From Hyphomonadaceae bacterium UBA1849 (lineage in GTDB: Bacteria > Pseudomonadota > Alphaproteobacteria > Caulobacterales > Hyphomonadaceae), in contig DDIN01000005.1 of assembly GCA_002338565.1 (NCBI GenBank), positions 207,607-271,606 on the forward strand: a stretch of 64,000 bases of DNA, in the 5' to 3' direction. Within the stretch, counting starts at the first letter, position 1, and each line of letters opens with the position of its first letter. The translations under genes were made by a program, and so were the position numbers. Shown here in pieces: positions 26,800 through 35,777 of the stretch. Under the pieces are notes generated by a model. It did not search any database. It was not told where the DNA came from and was given only the letters and a program-made list of their open reading frames with translations.

Positions 26800-27255
26800 A
26801 TGTCATTTCTGAAGCCGAGAAACGCAAGCGAAGCCGCTGACCTTATCGCGAATGCAACCGGGTGCGCGCTTGGTGGTGCTGCGATCATTTACGTCACGAA
26901 AGTTGCAGAAGACATGGTGCAGACGGATCTGGCGGCTGTGCTGGATTATGTTCAGATTGCATGCGCAGCGACGCTGGTGCTTATTTATCTGCCGTTTATG
27001 ATCTCAATGAAATCGCGGTTCGGCGGCATTCGGGTTAATCCGTGGAAGTCTGAAAGCTTTCTGGCTGCGAGCATGCGCAAAGCGGCGTGGACGACAGTTG
27101 GCGTGTTGCTGATTAGCCTCACGCTTATGTCGACCATGGATAATCTGATCTTATCGCGGATTACGTCAGAGCAGGCGGTGGATGTAACTCTGGCTGTATT
27201 GTTCCTCAGCCTGTGTGCTTCATTCTTTATCTACTCGAACGATCGGGTCGTATAA
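26800..27255 (+). CDS. Four-TM membrane protein paired with XRE regulator
   Basis: A 151-residue integral membrane protein with four predicted helices (about 21-41, 51-72, 97-117 and 127-147). GGAG lies close before the ATG. It resembles in layout the small membrane proteins (DUF2178/DUF2975 type) that are co-encoded with a tiny Cro/CI regulator, but no family signature could be assigned. It overlaps the regulator gene by one base (TAATG). Role unknown. Confidence 0.8.
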   Translation: MSFLKPRNASEAADLIANATGCALGGAAIIYVTKVAEDMVQTDLAAVLDYVQIACAATLVLIYLPFMISMKSRFGGIRVNPWKSESFLAASMRKAAWTTVGVLLISLTLMSTMDNLILSRITSEQAVDVTLAVLFLSLCASFFIYSNDRVV

Positions 27256-27476
27256 TGGGCGAAGCAATCGGGCCGCTGGAAAACCGTATTCGTGTTTTGA
27301 GAGCCGAAAAGAATATCAGTCAGAGTGAGTTGGCTGAAGCGATAGAGGTGTCGCGAAAAACGATCAGCACGATTGAAGTCGCACGATTCATCCCGTCGAC
27401 TGTGATCGCACTTAAGTTGGCGCGCTATTTTGGAGTGCCTGTTGAAGAGATTTTTTCACTGACCGACACAGCGTGA
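27255..27476 (+). CDS. Small XRE/Cro-CI family transcriptional regulator (YozG-like)
   Basis: A 73-residue HTH_3 protein: NRIRVLRAEKNISQSELAEA (helices 1-2), VSRKTISTIE (recognition helix), then FIPSTVIALKLARYFGVPVEEIF. It consists of the DNA-binding domain only. Coupled translation with the membrane protein and a palindromic operator over their promoter point to autoregulation, possibly relieved through the membrane partner. The next gene on the opposite strand ends directly after its stop (27477). Confidence 0.9.
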   Translation: MGEAIGPLENRIRVLRAEKNISQSELAEAIEVSRKTISTIEVARFIPSTVIALKLARYFGVPVEEIFSLTDTA

Positions 27477-28004
27477 TCAGCGCGCACCATCTTCAAAGTC
27501 GGCCAGCGCCCATTCGGCGAACTGGTGCACATTTCCGCCAGTGAAGAAGAAGCCGCCAACACCAGCGGCGTGTGCCGCCTCTATGTCTGTCTGTTTGTCA
27601 CCGATCAGAAAGCTCTTCTCACGCGCAACAGGGAAATCTGCCATCGCCGACATCAGCATGCCGGGCTTGGGCTTGCGGTCGAAACTGTCTTTGCGATAGC
27701 GCGCAATCTCGCCTGCTTCATGGAAGGGGCAATGGTAGAACCGGTCTATATGAGCGTCGGTTTTCGCGAGCTCTGCAGACATATGATCATGCAGGGCTCG
27801 CATATCGTCTTCGGTGTAATAGCCGCGTGCAATGCCTGATTGGTTCGTGACGACGAACACCCACCAGCCGCGATCGTTGAAGGCTTTGACGCATTCTTTT
27901 GCGCCTTCAACCCATTCGAAGTCTTCCACGCGGGAGACATAGCCCTTGTCGACGTTCAGCACGCCGTCACGGTCTAGAAAGAGGGCAGGGCGAATGCGGT
28001 CCAT
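27477..28004 (-). CDS. HAD-family histidinol-phosphate/heptose-bisphosphate phosphatase (GmhB-like)
   Basis: A 175-residue HAD phosphatase of the HisB-N/GmhB family. Motif I is LDRDGVLN, motif II is VTNQSGIARG, and motif III/IV is KPKPGM followed by FLIGDKQTDIEAA. GmhB proteins bind zinc with C-x-H and a later C-x-C; here the first pair (YHCPFHEAG) is kept but the second pair is replaced (KDSFDRKPKPG). It may therefore lack the structural zinc. The substrate could be D,D-heptose 1,7-bisphosphate for LPS core, but the loss leaves this open. Located 36 bp after the MFS gene, same strand. Confidence 0.82.
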   Translation of the reverse strand: MDRIRPALFLDRDGVLNVDKGYVSRVEDFEWVEGAKECVKAFNDRGWWVFVVTNQSGIARGYYTEDDMRALHDHMSAELAKTDAHIDRFYHCPFHEAGEIARYRKDSFDRKPKPGMLMSAMADFPVAREKSFLIGDKQTDIEAAHAAGVGGFFFTGGNVHQFAEWALADFEDGAR

Positions 28005-28040
28005 GAATTGATCTACGAGCTTTGCAGGTTGAAAGACAAA

Positions 28041-29405
28041 TCAATTTGTCTGGCTGCCGGTGCTTTCCGTGTCGCTGCCTTCAGCTTCGGCAGCAGTGTT
28101 GGCTTCAGCGAGTTCGGCAACCTCTTCGGCTGATTTGGGTGTGTCGCCATGCTTCACCTCTTCATCGATGGAGCGGACGACACCCTTGTTTGCGCGCACA
28201 CCTTTCATGAACGGGATGAAGGCGAGGGCCGCCAGAATGCCCGCCAGGACAAAGTTGGCACCTTTAAACTGAACAATCGCTTCGGGCTTGGCGAAATAGC
28301 TCAGCGTCTGAGACATGATAAGCGGACCGATAATGGTCGTGCTCAGCGCCTGTACGCTCGCCAGTGCGCCCTGTAGTTCGCCTTGCGCGTTTTTCGGCGT
28401 GACACCCGTCATCAATTGTTGGGTTGCAGGACCAGCTACGCCGCCAAAGGCTGAAACGGCGAGGAAGGCATAGGCCATCCATCCGTAAAAGGCGCTTGCG
28501 AACAGGAACATGCTGAATGTTGTAACGGCGAGGCCAAACAGCGCGGTCCGGACTGGACCTATGCTTTTAGTCAGGCGCCCTGTCAGAAAGCCCTGAACGA
28601 ATGCTGAGCCTATACCGACAAGCGCAAGTGAGAGGCCAATCTCGTTTGGCGTCCACTCATACCGGATTTCACCGTGATAGCTCCAGGTCGAGGAAAAGAC
28701 AGAATGGGAGAGGCCGAAAATGCCTACGCCTACAATGAACCAGCTGACTTGTGGAAGCTTGGAGAAGTGCTTGAAAGCGCCGAACGGGTTGGCGCGTCGA
28801 AGCTCGAACGGGCGACGGTTTTCTTTCAAAAGCGATTCCGGAAGCACCAGTAGACCGTAGAGGAAATTGCATGCGGCTATGCCAGCGGCCACGAAGAAGG
28901 GCAGTCGGGTATCAATGTCGCCCAGAACACCGCCAATGATTGGTCCAAGGACAAAGCCGATACCGAACGCTGCGCCAATCATGCCGAAGGCTTTGCCGCG
29001 CTCCTCAGGTTCGGTGACATCTGCGATATAAGAGCTCGCCGTGGAATAGGTTGCGCTTGTTAGGCCGGCGAGGGCGCGCCCGATGAATAGAACCAGCAAG
29101 GAGTGCGCAAGCCCCATAATGATAAAGTCGATGCAGAGACCGGCTATCGAAATAATCAGAACGGGGCGTCTGCCGAACTTGTCTGACAGATTGCCGATAA
29201 TGGGCATGGACAGAAAATTTACCACGCCGAAGGTAGCCATGAGAAGGCCGCCGACCAGAACCGTATCTTCACCAGGTTTGCCTGTGATTTCTTCCAGATA
29301 GGCGGGCATGACCGGAATGAACAAGCCGAACGCCAGCATATCCAGCGCGACGCAGACGATTACGAAGAGGAAGGCGTTTTTGCCGTGCTTGCCGCTCAAT
29401 TGCAT
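28041..29405 (-). CDS. MFS drug transporter, TCR/Tet family
   Basis: A 12-TM major facilitator protein of 454 residues. Motif A is GNLSDKFGRRP after TM2, and the antiporter motif C is GAAFGIGFVLGPIIGG in TM5, so proton-coupled export is likely. Sequence flavour is that of TetA-like exporters common in alphaproteobacteria; the drug specificity cannot be read. An unusual acidic cytoplasmic tail of about 50 residues (EEVKHGDTPKSAEEVAELAE and on) follows the last helix. It is followed by the GmhB-like gene. Confidence 0.9.
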   Translation of the reverse strand: MQLSGKHGKNAFLFVIVCVALDMLAFGLFIPVMPAYLEEITGKPGEDTVLVGGLLMATFGVVNFLSMPIIGNLSDKFGRRPVLIISIAGLCIDFIIMGLAHSLLVLFIGRALAGLTSATYSTASSYIADVTEPEERGKAFGMIGAAFGIGFVLGPIIGGVLGDIDTRLPFFVAAGIAACNFLYGLLVLPESLLKENRRPFELRRANPFGAFKHFSKLPQVSWFIVGVGIFGLSHSVFSSTWSYHGEIRYEWTPNEIGLSLALVGIGSAFVQGFLTGRLTKSIGPVRTALFGLAVTTFSMFLFASAFYGWMAYAFLAVSAFGGVAGPATQQLMTGVTPKNAQGELQGALASVQALSTTIIGPLIMSQTLSYFAKPEAIVQFKGANFVLAGILAALAFIPFMKGVRANKGVVRSIDEEVKHGDTPKSAEEVAELAEANTAAEAEGSDTESTGSQTN

Positions 29406-29580
29406 TGTCCCTCAACGCGTTCATATCCCGTAATGTTGGCAATAGGACGTTTCAAAATGGAAGTCGATAGACCTGTTTAAGCGGGTCACGACTGTAAGGC
29501 GCAGTGAAAAACAAATTTACCGTGATTGCAGAAAAGGTCAGTGCAAACACATTTGAGTCGATATAGTCTCTTTTTCGAAC

Positions 29581-31320
29581 ATGGGTGGGAAGATGAGGCG
29601 GACTGACCAGAGCGAAATGCGATCGCTGAAGGTTTTGATCCGGGATGGTGCGTTCATCTCGGCTATCGAGTTGTGCCAGAGGCTGCTCAAACACGATCCT
29701 AACAATCCGTATCTTTGGCTTGCCTGCTCAGAAATTCTTCAAAAACTCGAACGGTTCGATGATGCCCGAGATAGCTTAAGGGCCGCCAAGCGTCTGAATG
29801 GTGACGCAGTGACGATAACAGATCGGGAAATCCAGCTAGCCCGCGCGATGAAGGATGATGCTGCTGAATTTACAGCACTCATTCGCAAGGGTTTTCTTTG
29901 TGATCAGGCTGACCTGAAGCATTGGTACTGGATGCGGGTATCCACACTGGCATGGCAGGCAGGAGAAAAACCGGTCGCGCTAAAAGCGCTATCTGAAGCG
30001 TTTGCGCGGTATCAAGTATGTGAGGCGAGCCGTCATGAAGGCGCGCAGACCATCATTAACGTGCCAGCTTCGCTGCTGGTCGAGTTGTTGCCTTTTGTCG
30101 CGCGCCAGTTACCTGAAAACGTCTTTCTGTACGAAGCACTATTTTTTGCAAGGATGTTGGAAGGGCAGTCTAGCCTGGCCATTGATGCTTTTTTAGAAGC
30201 GCGCAGACTTGCACCAAAGAACCGGCTCTCAAAACAGCTCCTCGAATGCTTCAAGCGTGAAGAGATAGATTGGGATGTGTTCGAGGCACTTGCCCTCGAT
30301 TACGTCGCCGACGGCACTGCATGTGCAGAGTTGATTTGGCTGCTCGTCTGGTATCGCCAGTATTCGGGACGTGTGCCGGATGCGGTTGTATTGCTAAAGA
30401 GCAATGTGGACCTTCTGCGAGCTGAGCCGTTGCCATTGTTCATGGGCGCGCTGGATTTCGCGTCTTCTGCCGGTATCAGTCTCAAGCAGATCGACAACGA
30501 AAAAATCTCGCCCATGGCGGCGTTCCAGAAAGCCGTGAACGAGGACCGGTGGCATGATGCTATCGACTACACGGACAACGAAGATCTGAAGTCCTTCGTG
30601 CGACAAGCGCTGCCGTTGCTGGATTCAGGTAGGCCGAGGCTAAGTCATCCGGCTCTGGAGGAGGAAGTGATCGTCTCCGGGCCGGAGCGACCTAACGGCA
30701 TTGTCTTTATTTTCACCGGCCTGGCGGATGCGTTGATCGTACCTATCAACCTGATTGATGTCTTCCTCGCGGAATTAGGCCTGACAGCTGTTTACTGCCG
30801 CGATTTCCAGCGCATGATCGGGTGCAACGGCATCAAATCGCTCGGAAACGACTTTGACGAGACAGTTGAAGGACTCAAGTCACTCATCGCGGAATATGGT
30901 GAGAACAAGCCAGTCTTCACCATGGGGAATTCCGCAGGTGGCTATCTGGCCGGGATTTACGGAGCGAAGATCGGCGCTCAAGCGTCTTTGCTCTTCTCGC
31001 CCGTCTATTCAGTGGATGCCGCAGAACTTCTCGGCCGTTTTCAGGATAAGCGCGCGCGTGTCGTAATTCGCCGCATCAATAAATCATGCGATCTGAGCCG
31101 GCTTCGGATGTCGGATGCCATGGAACAAATGGGTGATCGTCCTGTCACTGCATATGTACCCACAGGCAATAACGAGGATGCCCGCCACGCGCAGGGGTTT
31201 GCCAGCCATCCGAACGTTACGATCCACGAGCTTGACCATTTTACAGGTCACGCGACGATTACCCGTGCGGCAGGGCAGCGGGGCTTTCTGAACGTCGTGA
31301 AAGACGCTTACGGCTTGTAA
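29581..31320 (+). CDS. TPR-like repeat protein with C-terminal alpha/beta-hydrolase domain
   Basis: A 579-residue protein with an unusual two-part build. Residues 1 to about 340 are helical repeats of TPR character (for example AFISAIELCQRLLKHDPNNPYL and FDDARDSLRAAKRL). Residues about 375-579 look like an alpha/beta-hydrolase: GIVFIFTGLADAL as the first strand, MGNSAGGYLAG as nucleophile elbow (Ser451), LLFSPVYS after it, and HELDHFTGHAT holding a candidate catalytic His. There is no signal peptide or TM segment. ATG 29593 is an alternative start. Isolated gene, divergent from the MFS exporter; function unknown. Confidence 0.75.
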   Translation: MGGKMRRTDQSEMRSLKVLIRDGAFISAIELCQRLLKHDPNNPYLWLACSEILQKLERFDDARDSLRAAKRLNGDAVTITDREIQLARAMKDDAAEFTALIRKGFLCDQADLKHWYWMRVSTLAWQAGEKPVALKALSEAFARYQVCEASRHEGAQTIINVPASLLVELLPFVARQLPENVFLYEALFFARMLEGQSSLAIDAFLEARRLAPKNRLSKQLLECFKREEIDWDVFEALALDYVADGTACAELIWLLVWYRQYSGRVPDAVVLLKSNVDLLRAEPLPLFMGALDFASSAGISLKQIDNEKISPMAAFQKAVNEDRWHDAIDYTDNEDLKSFVRQALPLLDSGRPRLSHPALEEEVIVSGPERPNGIVFIFTGLADALIVPINLIDVFLAELGLTAVYCRDFQRMIGCNGIKSLGNDFDETVEGLKSLIAEYGENKPVFTMGNSAGGYLAGIYGAKIGAQASLLFSPVYSVDAAELLGRFQDKRARVVIRRINKSCDLSRLRMSDAMEQMGDRPVTAYVPTGNNEDARHAQGFASHPNVTIHELDHFTGHATITRAAGQRGFLNVVKDAYGL

Positions 31321-31335
31321 GCGTCCAGCACCTTA

Positions 31336-32517
31336 TTATCGGGACAGCTCTTTCATAGCGTCTTCGAGACCAGCAAGTGTCATCTGGAACATGCGGTGCT
31401 GTCCGATGAGTTCGCCGATCAGCTTTACAGACGCAGTGTATTGCCAGGAGCCTTCCGGCGACGGGTTCAGCCAGACAAGGTCCGGGAATTGCTGAACCAG
31501 ACGCTGTAGCCAGACGCCGCCAGCTTCTTCGTTCCAATGCTCGACCGAGCCACCCGGATAAGTGATCTCATACGGGCTCATGGTTGCGTCGCCGACAATC
31601 ATCACTTTGTAGTCGGATGAGAATTTGTGGAGCACATCCCATGTCGGAATTTTGTTGTTGTGACGGCGACGATTGTCCTTCCACAGACCCTCATAAATGC
31701 AGTTGTGGAAGTAATAATATTCTAGGTTTTTGAACTCTGACCGCGCCGCGGAGAACAGCTCTTCACAAACGCGGATGTGCGGATCCATCGAACCGCCAAC
31801 ATCGAGGAATAGAAGCAGGTTCACTGAGTTGCGGCGTTCCGGACGCATGACGAGGTCCAGATAACCTTGCTTGGCCGTTGCGCGGATCGTGTTGTCGAGG
31901 TCGAGTTCGTCCGGTGCACCTGTGCGGGCCCACTTACGCAGCCGACGCATCGCGATCTTGATGTTGCGCGTACCGATCTCGACCGAATCGTCGAGGTTTT
32001 TGTATTCGCGCTTATCCCAGACTTTTACAGCCTTGCGGTGGCGGGATTTGTTCTGCCCGATGCGCACACCTTCAGGGTTATAGCCATTCGCGCCAAATGG
32101 AGAGGTGCCACCTGTACCGATCCATTTATTTCCGCCTTCATGGCGTTTCTTCTGCTCTTCCAGACGCTCTTTCAGCGTATCCATGAGCTTTTCCCAACCG
32201 CCGAGAGATTCGATTTTCTCCATCTCTTCCGGCGTCAGGAACTTCTCAGACAGTTTGCGCAGCCATTCTTCCGGCAGGTCCTGGACATCCACGGCATCGC
32301 CCATGGATTCTATGCCTTTGAAGGTTTCTCCGAAGACTTTGTCGAACTTGTCGATATTGCGTTCATCCTTCACCAGCGCCGTGCGCGACAGGTAGTAGAA
32401 CTGCTCGACTTCCATATCGATAACGCCCTTATCCATGGCATCCATAAGGGCCAGATATTCTTTGAGCGTGACCGGAACTTTGGCGTCCCGCAATTCGGTG
32501 AAGAACTTCAGAAACAT
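31336..32517 (-). CDS. VWA-domain protein of the CoxE family
   Basis: A 393-residue cytoplasmic protein. The N-terminal region (MFLKFFTELRDAKVPVTLKEYL) and the basic GNKWIGTGGTSPFGANGYNPEG segment are CoxE-like. The C-terminal von Willebrand A domain has the MIDAS motif DVGGS and the later VGDATMSPYE. These proteins work with MoxR-type AAA+ ATPases as chaperone or activation pairs. The likely partner here is not adjacent but at 48787-49644, same strand. The 3' end faces the TPR-hydrolase 15 bp away. Confidence 0.9.
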   Translation of the reverse strand: MFLKFFTELRDAKVPVTLKEYLALMDAMDKGVIDMEVEQFYYLSRTALVKDERNIDKFDKVFGETFKGIESMGDAVDVQDLPEEWLRKLSEKFLTPEEMEKIESLGGWEKLMDTLKERLEEQKKRHEGGNKWIGTGGTSPFGANGYNPEGVRIGQNKSRHRKAVKVWDKREYKNLDDSVEIGTRNIKIAMRRLRKWARTGAPDELDLDNTIRATAKQGYLDLVMRPERRNSVNLLLFLDVGGSMDPHIRVCEELFSAARSEFKNLEYYYFHNCIYEGLWKDNRRRHNNKIPTWDVLHKFSSDYKVMIVGDATMSPYEITYPGGSVEHWNEEAGGVWLQRLVQQFPDLVWLNPSPEGSWQYTASVKLIGELIGQHRMFQMTLAGLEDAMKELSR

Positions 32518-32650
32518 TGTGCGCTTTCTCCCATTACTCTGAACCTAGCGCGATGCGGTGCGTCTGTCCAAGAGAGAAGCGCGAATTCGGCGGGTATTAC
32601 CGCTTGTTGGGGGCCAGACTTTCCTAACCAATCAGTGCTATAACCGAGTC

Positions 32651-33355
32651 ATGACCTCAAACACTTCTGCCACCGAACCCGTTCAGGGCTCCAAGGAAAT
32701 TGGAGCGATCGCTCACCTTTACCGTGCGGAAGCTTACCGATCGACGATCTGGCGCCAGCGTCTGGATATGACGACCAACTGGGCCGTGGTTACGACAGGT
32801 ATTGCCTTGTCGCTGACGTTTTCCAGTGCGGACGCTTCCGCTTTGCCGCTTGTGCTCGTCGGTTTGCTGGTTGCGATGTTCCTGCATCTGGAAGCGCGCC
32901 GATACCGGTATTTCGATGTGTTCCGCTTTCGGGCCCGCATTCTGGAAATCGGCTTTTACGTGCCTATCCTTCGCGGACAGGAAGCGACTATCCCGCAGGA
33001 CAAAGGCAATCCGCTATCTGAGGATTATATTCGTCCGCGTTTCAGAACCTCTTATCTGAGAGCTGTCGGTAAGCGCTTGCGCCGGAACTATTCTTTCATC
33101 TTCATCATCCAGCTGATGGCGTATTTCGGAAAACTGGAAATCCATCCAACGGATCTGGAATCCTATGAGCAGCTCATTGAACGCGCTGCGATCGGTCCTA
33201 TCGACGGTCATATCGCGCTCGCTTGTGGCGCTGTGTTTCACATCGGTTGGGTGCTGATTGCGATCTACACGCTGTTCCAGGAACGCGCGGACAAGTCTGA
33301 AACCAAAGACGTTCTGGATTGGGATGAGGTGCCGGACGACCAGCCGCCAATCTGA
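32651..33355 (+). CDS. DUF2270 family integral membrane protein
   Basis: A 234-residue protein. The DUF2270 hallmark HLYRAEAYRSTIWRQRLD precedes two TM helices (about residues 44-80), and HLEARRYRYFDVFRFRARILE follows. More hydrophobic segments lie near 150-165 and 200-222. ATG 32651 starts right before the domain. No known biochemical role. Divergent from the VWA gene with about 130 bp between. Confidence 0.88.
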   Translation: MTSNTSATEPVQGSKEIGAIAHLYRAEAYRSTIWRQRLDMTTNWAVVTTGIALSLTFSSADASALPLVLVGLLVAMFLHLEARRYRYFDVFRFRARILEIGFYVPILRGQEATIPQDKGNPLSEDYIRPRFRTSYLRAVGKRLRRNYSFIFIIQLMAYFGKLEIHPTDLESYEQLIERAAIGPIDGHIALACGAVFHIGWVLIAIYTLFQERADKSETKDVLDWDEVPDDQPPI

Positions 33356-33368
33356 CAGGAAAGACGGC

Positions 33369-33662
33369 CTATTTTTTCAGGGCGTCCAGCAGTTTGTCGA
33401 TGATGTCGACAGCCTTGTCGCGGTCAATCACATCAACCCATAGTTCATCGCCTTCGACCTGTAGCGCGATGGCGCCGGATTTCTCGATCTCACGCAGGAT
33501 TGAGGCGGTTCGCCCGTCCAGACCGCTGGCCATCATCGGCTCGAGTGCTTTGTCTGTTTCTTCCAGAATGCGCAGCAGCGCATCCATGTGAGGCGCCGGC
33601 GCGACGGTCTGTATTGCAGGTTTAGCTGCGTCTTCAGATTTCTTCGGCGTCGGGAAGGTCAT
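33369..33662 (-). CDS. Small conserved-looking protein, unknown
   Basis: A 97-residue acidic protein: a Lys/Pro/Ala-rich start, a helical middle (DALLRILEETDKALEPMM) and a compact end with VEGDELWVDVIDRDKAVDIIDKLLDALKK-like alternation that suggests a beta-hairpin and terminal helix. Convergent with DUF2270. No family recognised; codon use looks like that of its neighbours. Confidence 0.65.
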   Translation of the reverse strand: MTFPTPKKSEDAAKPAIQTVAPAPHMDALLRILEETDKALEPMMASGLDGRTASILREIEKSGAIALQVEGDELWVDVIDRDKAVDIIDKLLDALKK

Positions 33663-33856
33663 TCTACTTACTCAGAGTTGGTACGTGTCACATTCCGAGT
33701 TTTGGCAGGGAATGTGGAGAGTTCATGGCATAGAGTGACAGAAACTGCATCCTGCCTAGCTAAGCATGTATCTGCCGTAAACGCATCAGCTGTATATGCT
33801 GATTGACGATTCACGGGGTTTCACATCTGTTGGAGACAGGTTGCGGGAGAAATATC

Positions 33857-34597
33857 ATGAGAAAAGCCGTCATTTTAAGCCTGTTCGTTCTGACAGCGCC
33901 AGCTGCGTCTGCGCAGTCCTTCGGGGACTTTTTGCGCGGGGTGTTGGGCAATGAGACCGAAGAAGAAACGACTAGTCAGACAAGCAATTTCAATATCAGT
34001 GCGTCGGACGCAGATGCCGGATTGCGTCAGGCGCTGACGATTGGCGCGCAGGCCGTAGGCCAGCAGCTTTCGCATTATAACGGCTATTTCGGTGATGGAG
34101 ACATCCGTATTCCGCTGCCGGGGCGGCTGGGCGAGCTTCAATCCCAGCTTTCAAGGCTCGGACTGTCTGGCCCGCTGGATGATTTACAGGAGCGCATGAA
34201 CCACGCAGCAGAGGACGCAGCCCCATATGCTGCCGATCTTGTAGTCGATGCGGTCAGCTCTATCACAATGGGCGATGCTCTCGAGATTTTGAACGGCGGC
34301 GATACCGCCGCAACAAACTATCTGCGCGGACGCACCGAGGCAGACCTGATGGTGCTGGTTGAGCCGTATATGCGTTCGGCGCTCGAAGATTCAGGCGCGC
34401 TGACTATGGTAGACTCAGTTGCGGGTCGTTATGGCTTACAGAGTCTCAGTGGCGATCTCCGCGACCAGTTAATTGACCATGCCGTAGAGCGAGGACTTGA
34501 CGGATTGTTCTTTTATCTTGCCAAGGAAGAGCAAGAGATACGGAGCAATCCGGTCAAACGGTCTACCGACCTGCTAAGGCGGGTCTTCGGGGGTTAG
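33857..34597 (+). CDS. DUF4197 family periplasmic protein
   Basis: A 246-residue exported protein with a Sec signal peptide ending AASA before QSFGDFL. The mature part has the DUF4197 features DADAGLRQALTIGAQAVGQQLS and the later ITMGDALEILNGGDTAATNYLRGRT. Mostly helical. GGGAGA lies before ATG 33857; the longer frame from 33803 lacks a signal peptide. Only 6 bp separates it from the downstream hydrolase, so they are one transcript. Function of the family is unknown. Confidence 0.85.
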   Translation: MRKAVILSLFVLTAPAASAQSFGDFLRGVLGNETEEETTSQTSNFNISASDADAGLRQALTIGAQAVGQQLSHYNGYFGDGDIRIPLPGRLGELQSQLSRLGLSGPLDDLQERMNHAAEDAAPYAADLVVDAVSSITMGDALEILNGGDTAATNYLRGRTEADLMVLVEPYMRSALEDSGALTMVDSVAGRYGLQSLSGDLRDQLIDHAVERGLDGLFFYLAKEEQEIRSNPVKRSTDLLRRVFGG

Positions 34598-34603
34598 GTA
34601 AAT

Positions 34604-35554
34604 ATGCGTCGGTTTCATGTGGAGCTGGAGGATGGTCGCCTTGCGGGCATCGCCTTCGGAGACCCAATTCGCTCCGTAGATTGCCTGCTTCTGCATGCCA
34701 ATGGCTTCAATGCCATGACCTACCAGTCCATTCTGGCGCCGCTTGGTCTGCGGGCACATGTGGCCGCGCTGGACATGCGCGGTCATGGTCGCTCAACCGT
34801 GGAAGCCAATCCCCGTAAGCAAATCGGCTGGGATGTTTATCGCGACGATGCCATCGCTGCGCTCGAAAAGCTCGCTCCGGAGGGGACAGTTCTCGTCGGG
34901 CATTCAATGGGCGCGACCACCGCTATTCTGGTTGCAGGAAAACGCCCTGACCTTGTGACCGGCCTTGTACTGGTCGATCCGGTTCTGATGGCGCCCTCAT
35001 TCTACCGGTATATGCATTTGCCGCTGGTCCCATCCATGTCCAAGCGCGGATACCCGATGGCAAAACAGGCAGCCCGTCGCCGGAACAATTTTGAAAGTCC
35101 GGACGCGGCTATTGAAAGCCTGACAGGACGCGGCGCTTTCAAATCCTGGCGCGAACCGTTTCTAGAAGACTATATCACTGACGGCTTGAAGCCTTCCGAA
35201 GAGGGCGAGCATTGGGAGCTATCCTGCTCGCCGGAATGGGAAGCAGCCAATTTTGGCGCGCACCGGTATCGCCCCTGGGCAGCTGTAGGGGCGATTAAAG
35301 CGCCTATCGTGCTGATTCGTGCCGAGCGTGCCTCGACAATGCCAAAACCGTCTCTGCAACGCTTTATGCGCGCACAGCCATATACTGTCGTGCTGGAGCC
35401 GTCTGGCACGACTCACTTCGTTCCAATGGAGCGGCCATATGTGGTCCGCGATGCGATTTCTGAATATCTGGCGCGCTTTGTCGAAGGATTCGAAGTCGGC
35501 GAAGAAGGACGCGTACAAAGAAACCTTGGATCTCATATTGGTGAGAAGGACTAG
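34604..35554 (+). CDS. Alpha/beta-fold hydrolase
   Basis: A 316-residue soluble hydrolase. The first conserved turn is LLLHANGFNAMTYQ, then DMRGHGRST, nucleophile elbow VGHSMGATTA, and the C-terminal His in SGTTHFVPMERP. This is the esterase/lactonase-like set of family V hydrolases. It follows the DUF4197 gene and ends before the long, AT-rich leader of the pnt operon. Substrate not deducible. Confidence 0.88.
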   Translation: MRRFHVELEDGRLAGIAFGDPIRSVDCLLLHANGFNAMTYQSILAPLGLRAHVAALDMRGHGRSTVEANPRKQIGWDVYRDDAIAALEKLAPEGTVLVGHSMGATTAILVAGKRPDLVTGLVLVDPVLMAPSFYRYMHLPLVPSMSKRGYPMAKQAARRRNNFESPDAAIESLTGRGAFKSWREPFLEDYITDGLKPSEEGEHWELSCSPEWEAANFGAHRYRPWAAVGAIKAPIVLIRAERASTMPKPSLQRFMRAQPYTVVLEPSGTTHFVPMERPYVVRDAISEYLARFVEGFEVGEEGRVQRNLGSHIGEKD

Positions 35555-35687
35555 CCCAACCACGCACTTGAAGTGTGACATTTTGGGCTCATGCTGCACA
35601 TGCGAGATATTTACGGCATTGCGAAAAAATTATTAAAAAACAAAGAAAAACAAACTTCGAGTAGGGGCGCTATAGCCAAGTCTGTTC

Positions 35688-35703
35688 GGCAGTAAATACT
35701 GCC
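35688..35703. promoter_or_regulatory. Perfect inverted repeat upstream of pntAA
   Basis: Arms GGCAGTA and TACTGCC with an AA centre, 75 bp before the pntAA ATG in an otherwise AT-rich 223-bp gap. It could be an operator or a short leader hairpin followed by a weak T-stretch (TTTAGAAAAATTTTC). Confidence 0.4.
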
Positions 35704-35777
35704 TTTAGAAAAATTTTCTTGCGTCGCACAACCGATCTGTTGTCTTTTCAGGCAAAAATAATCTCGAAGTGGGTATT

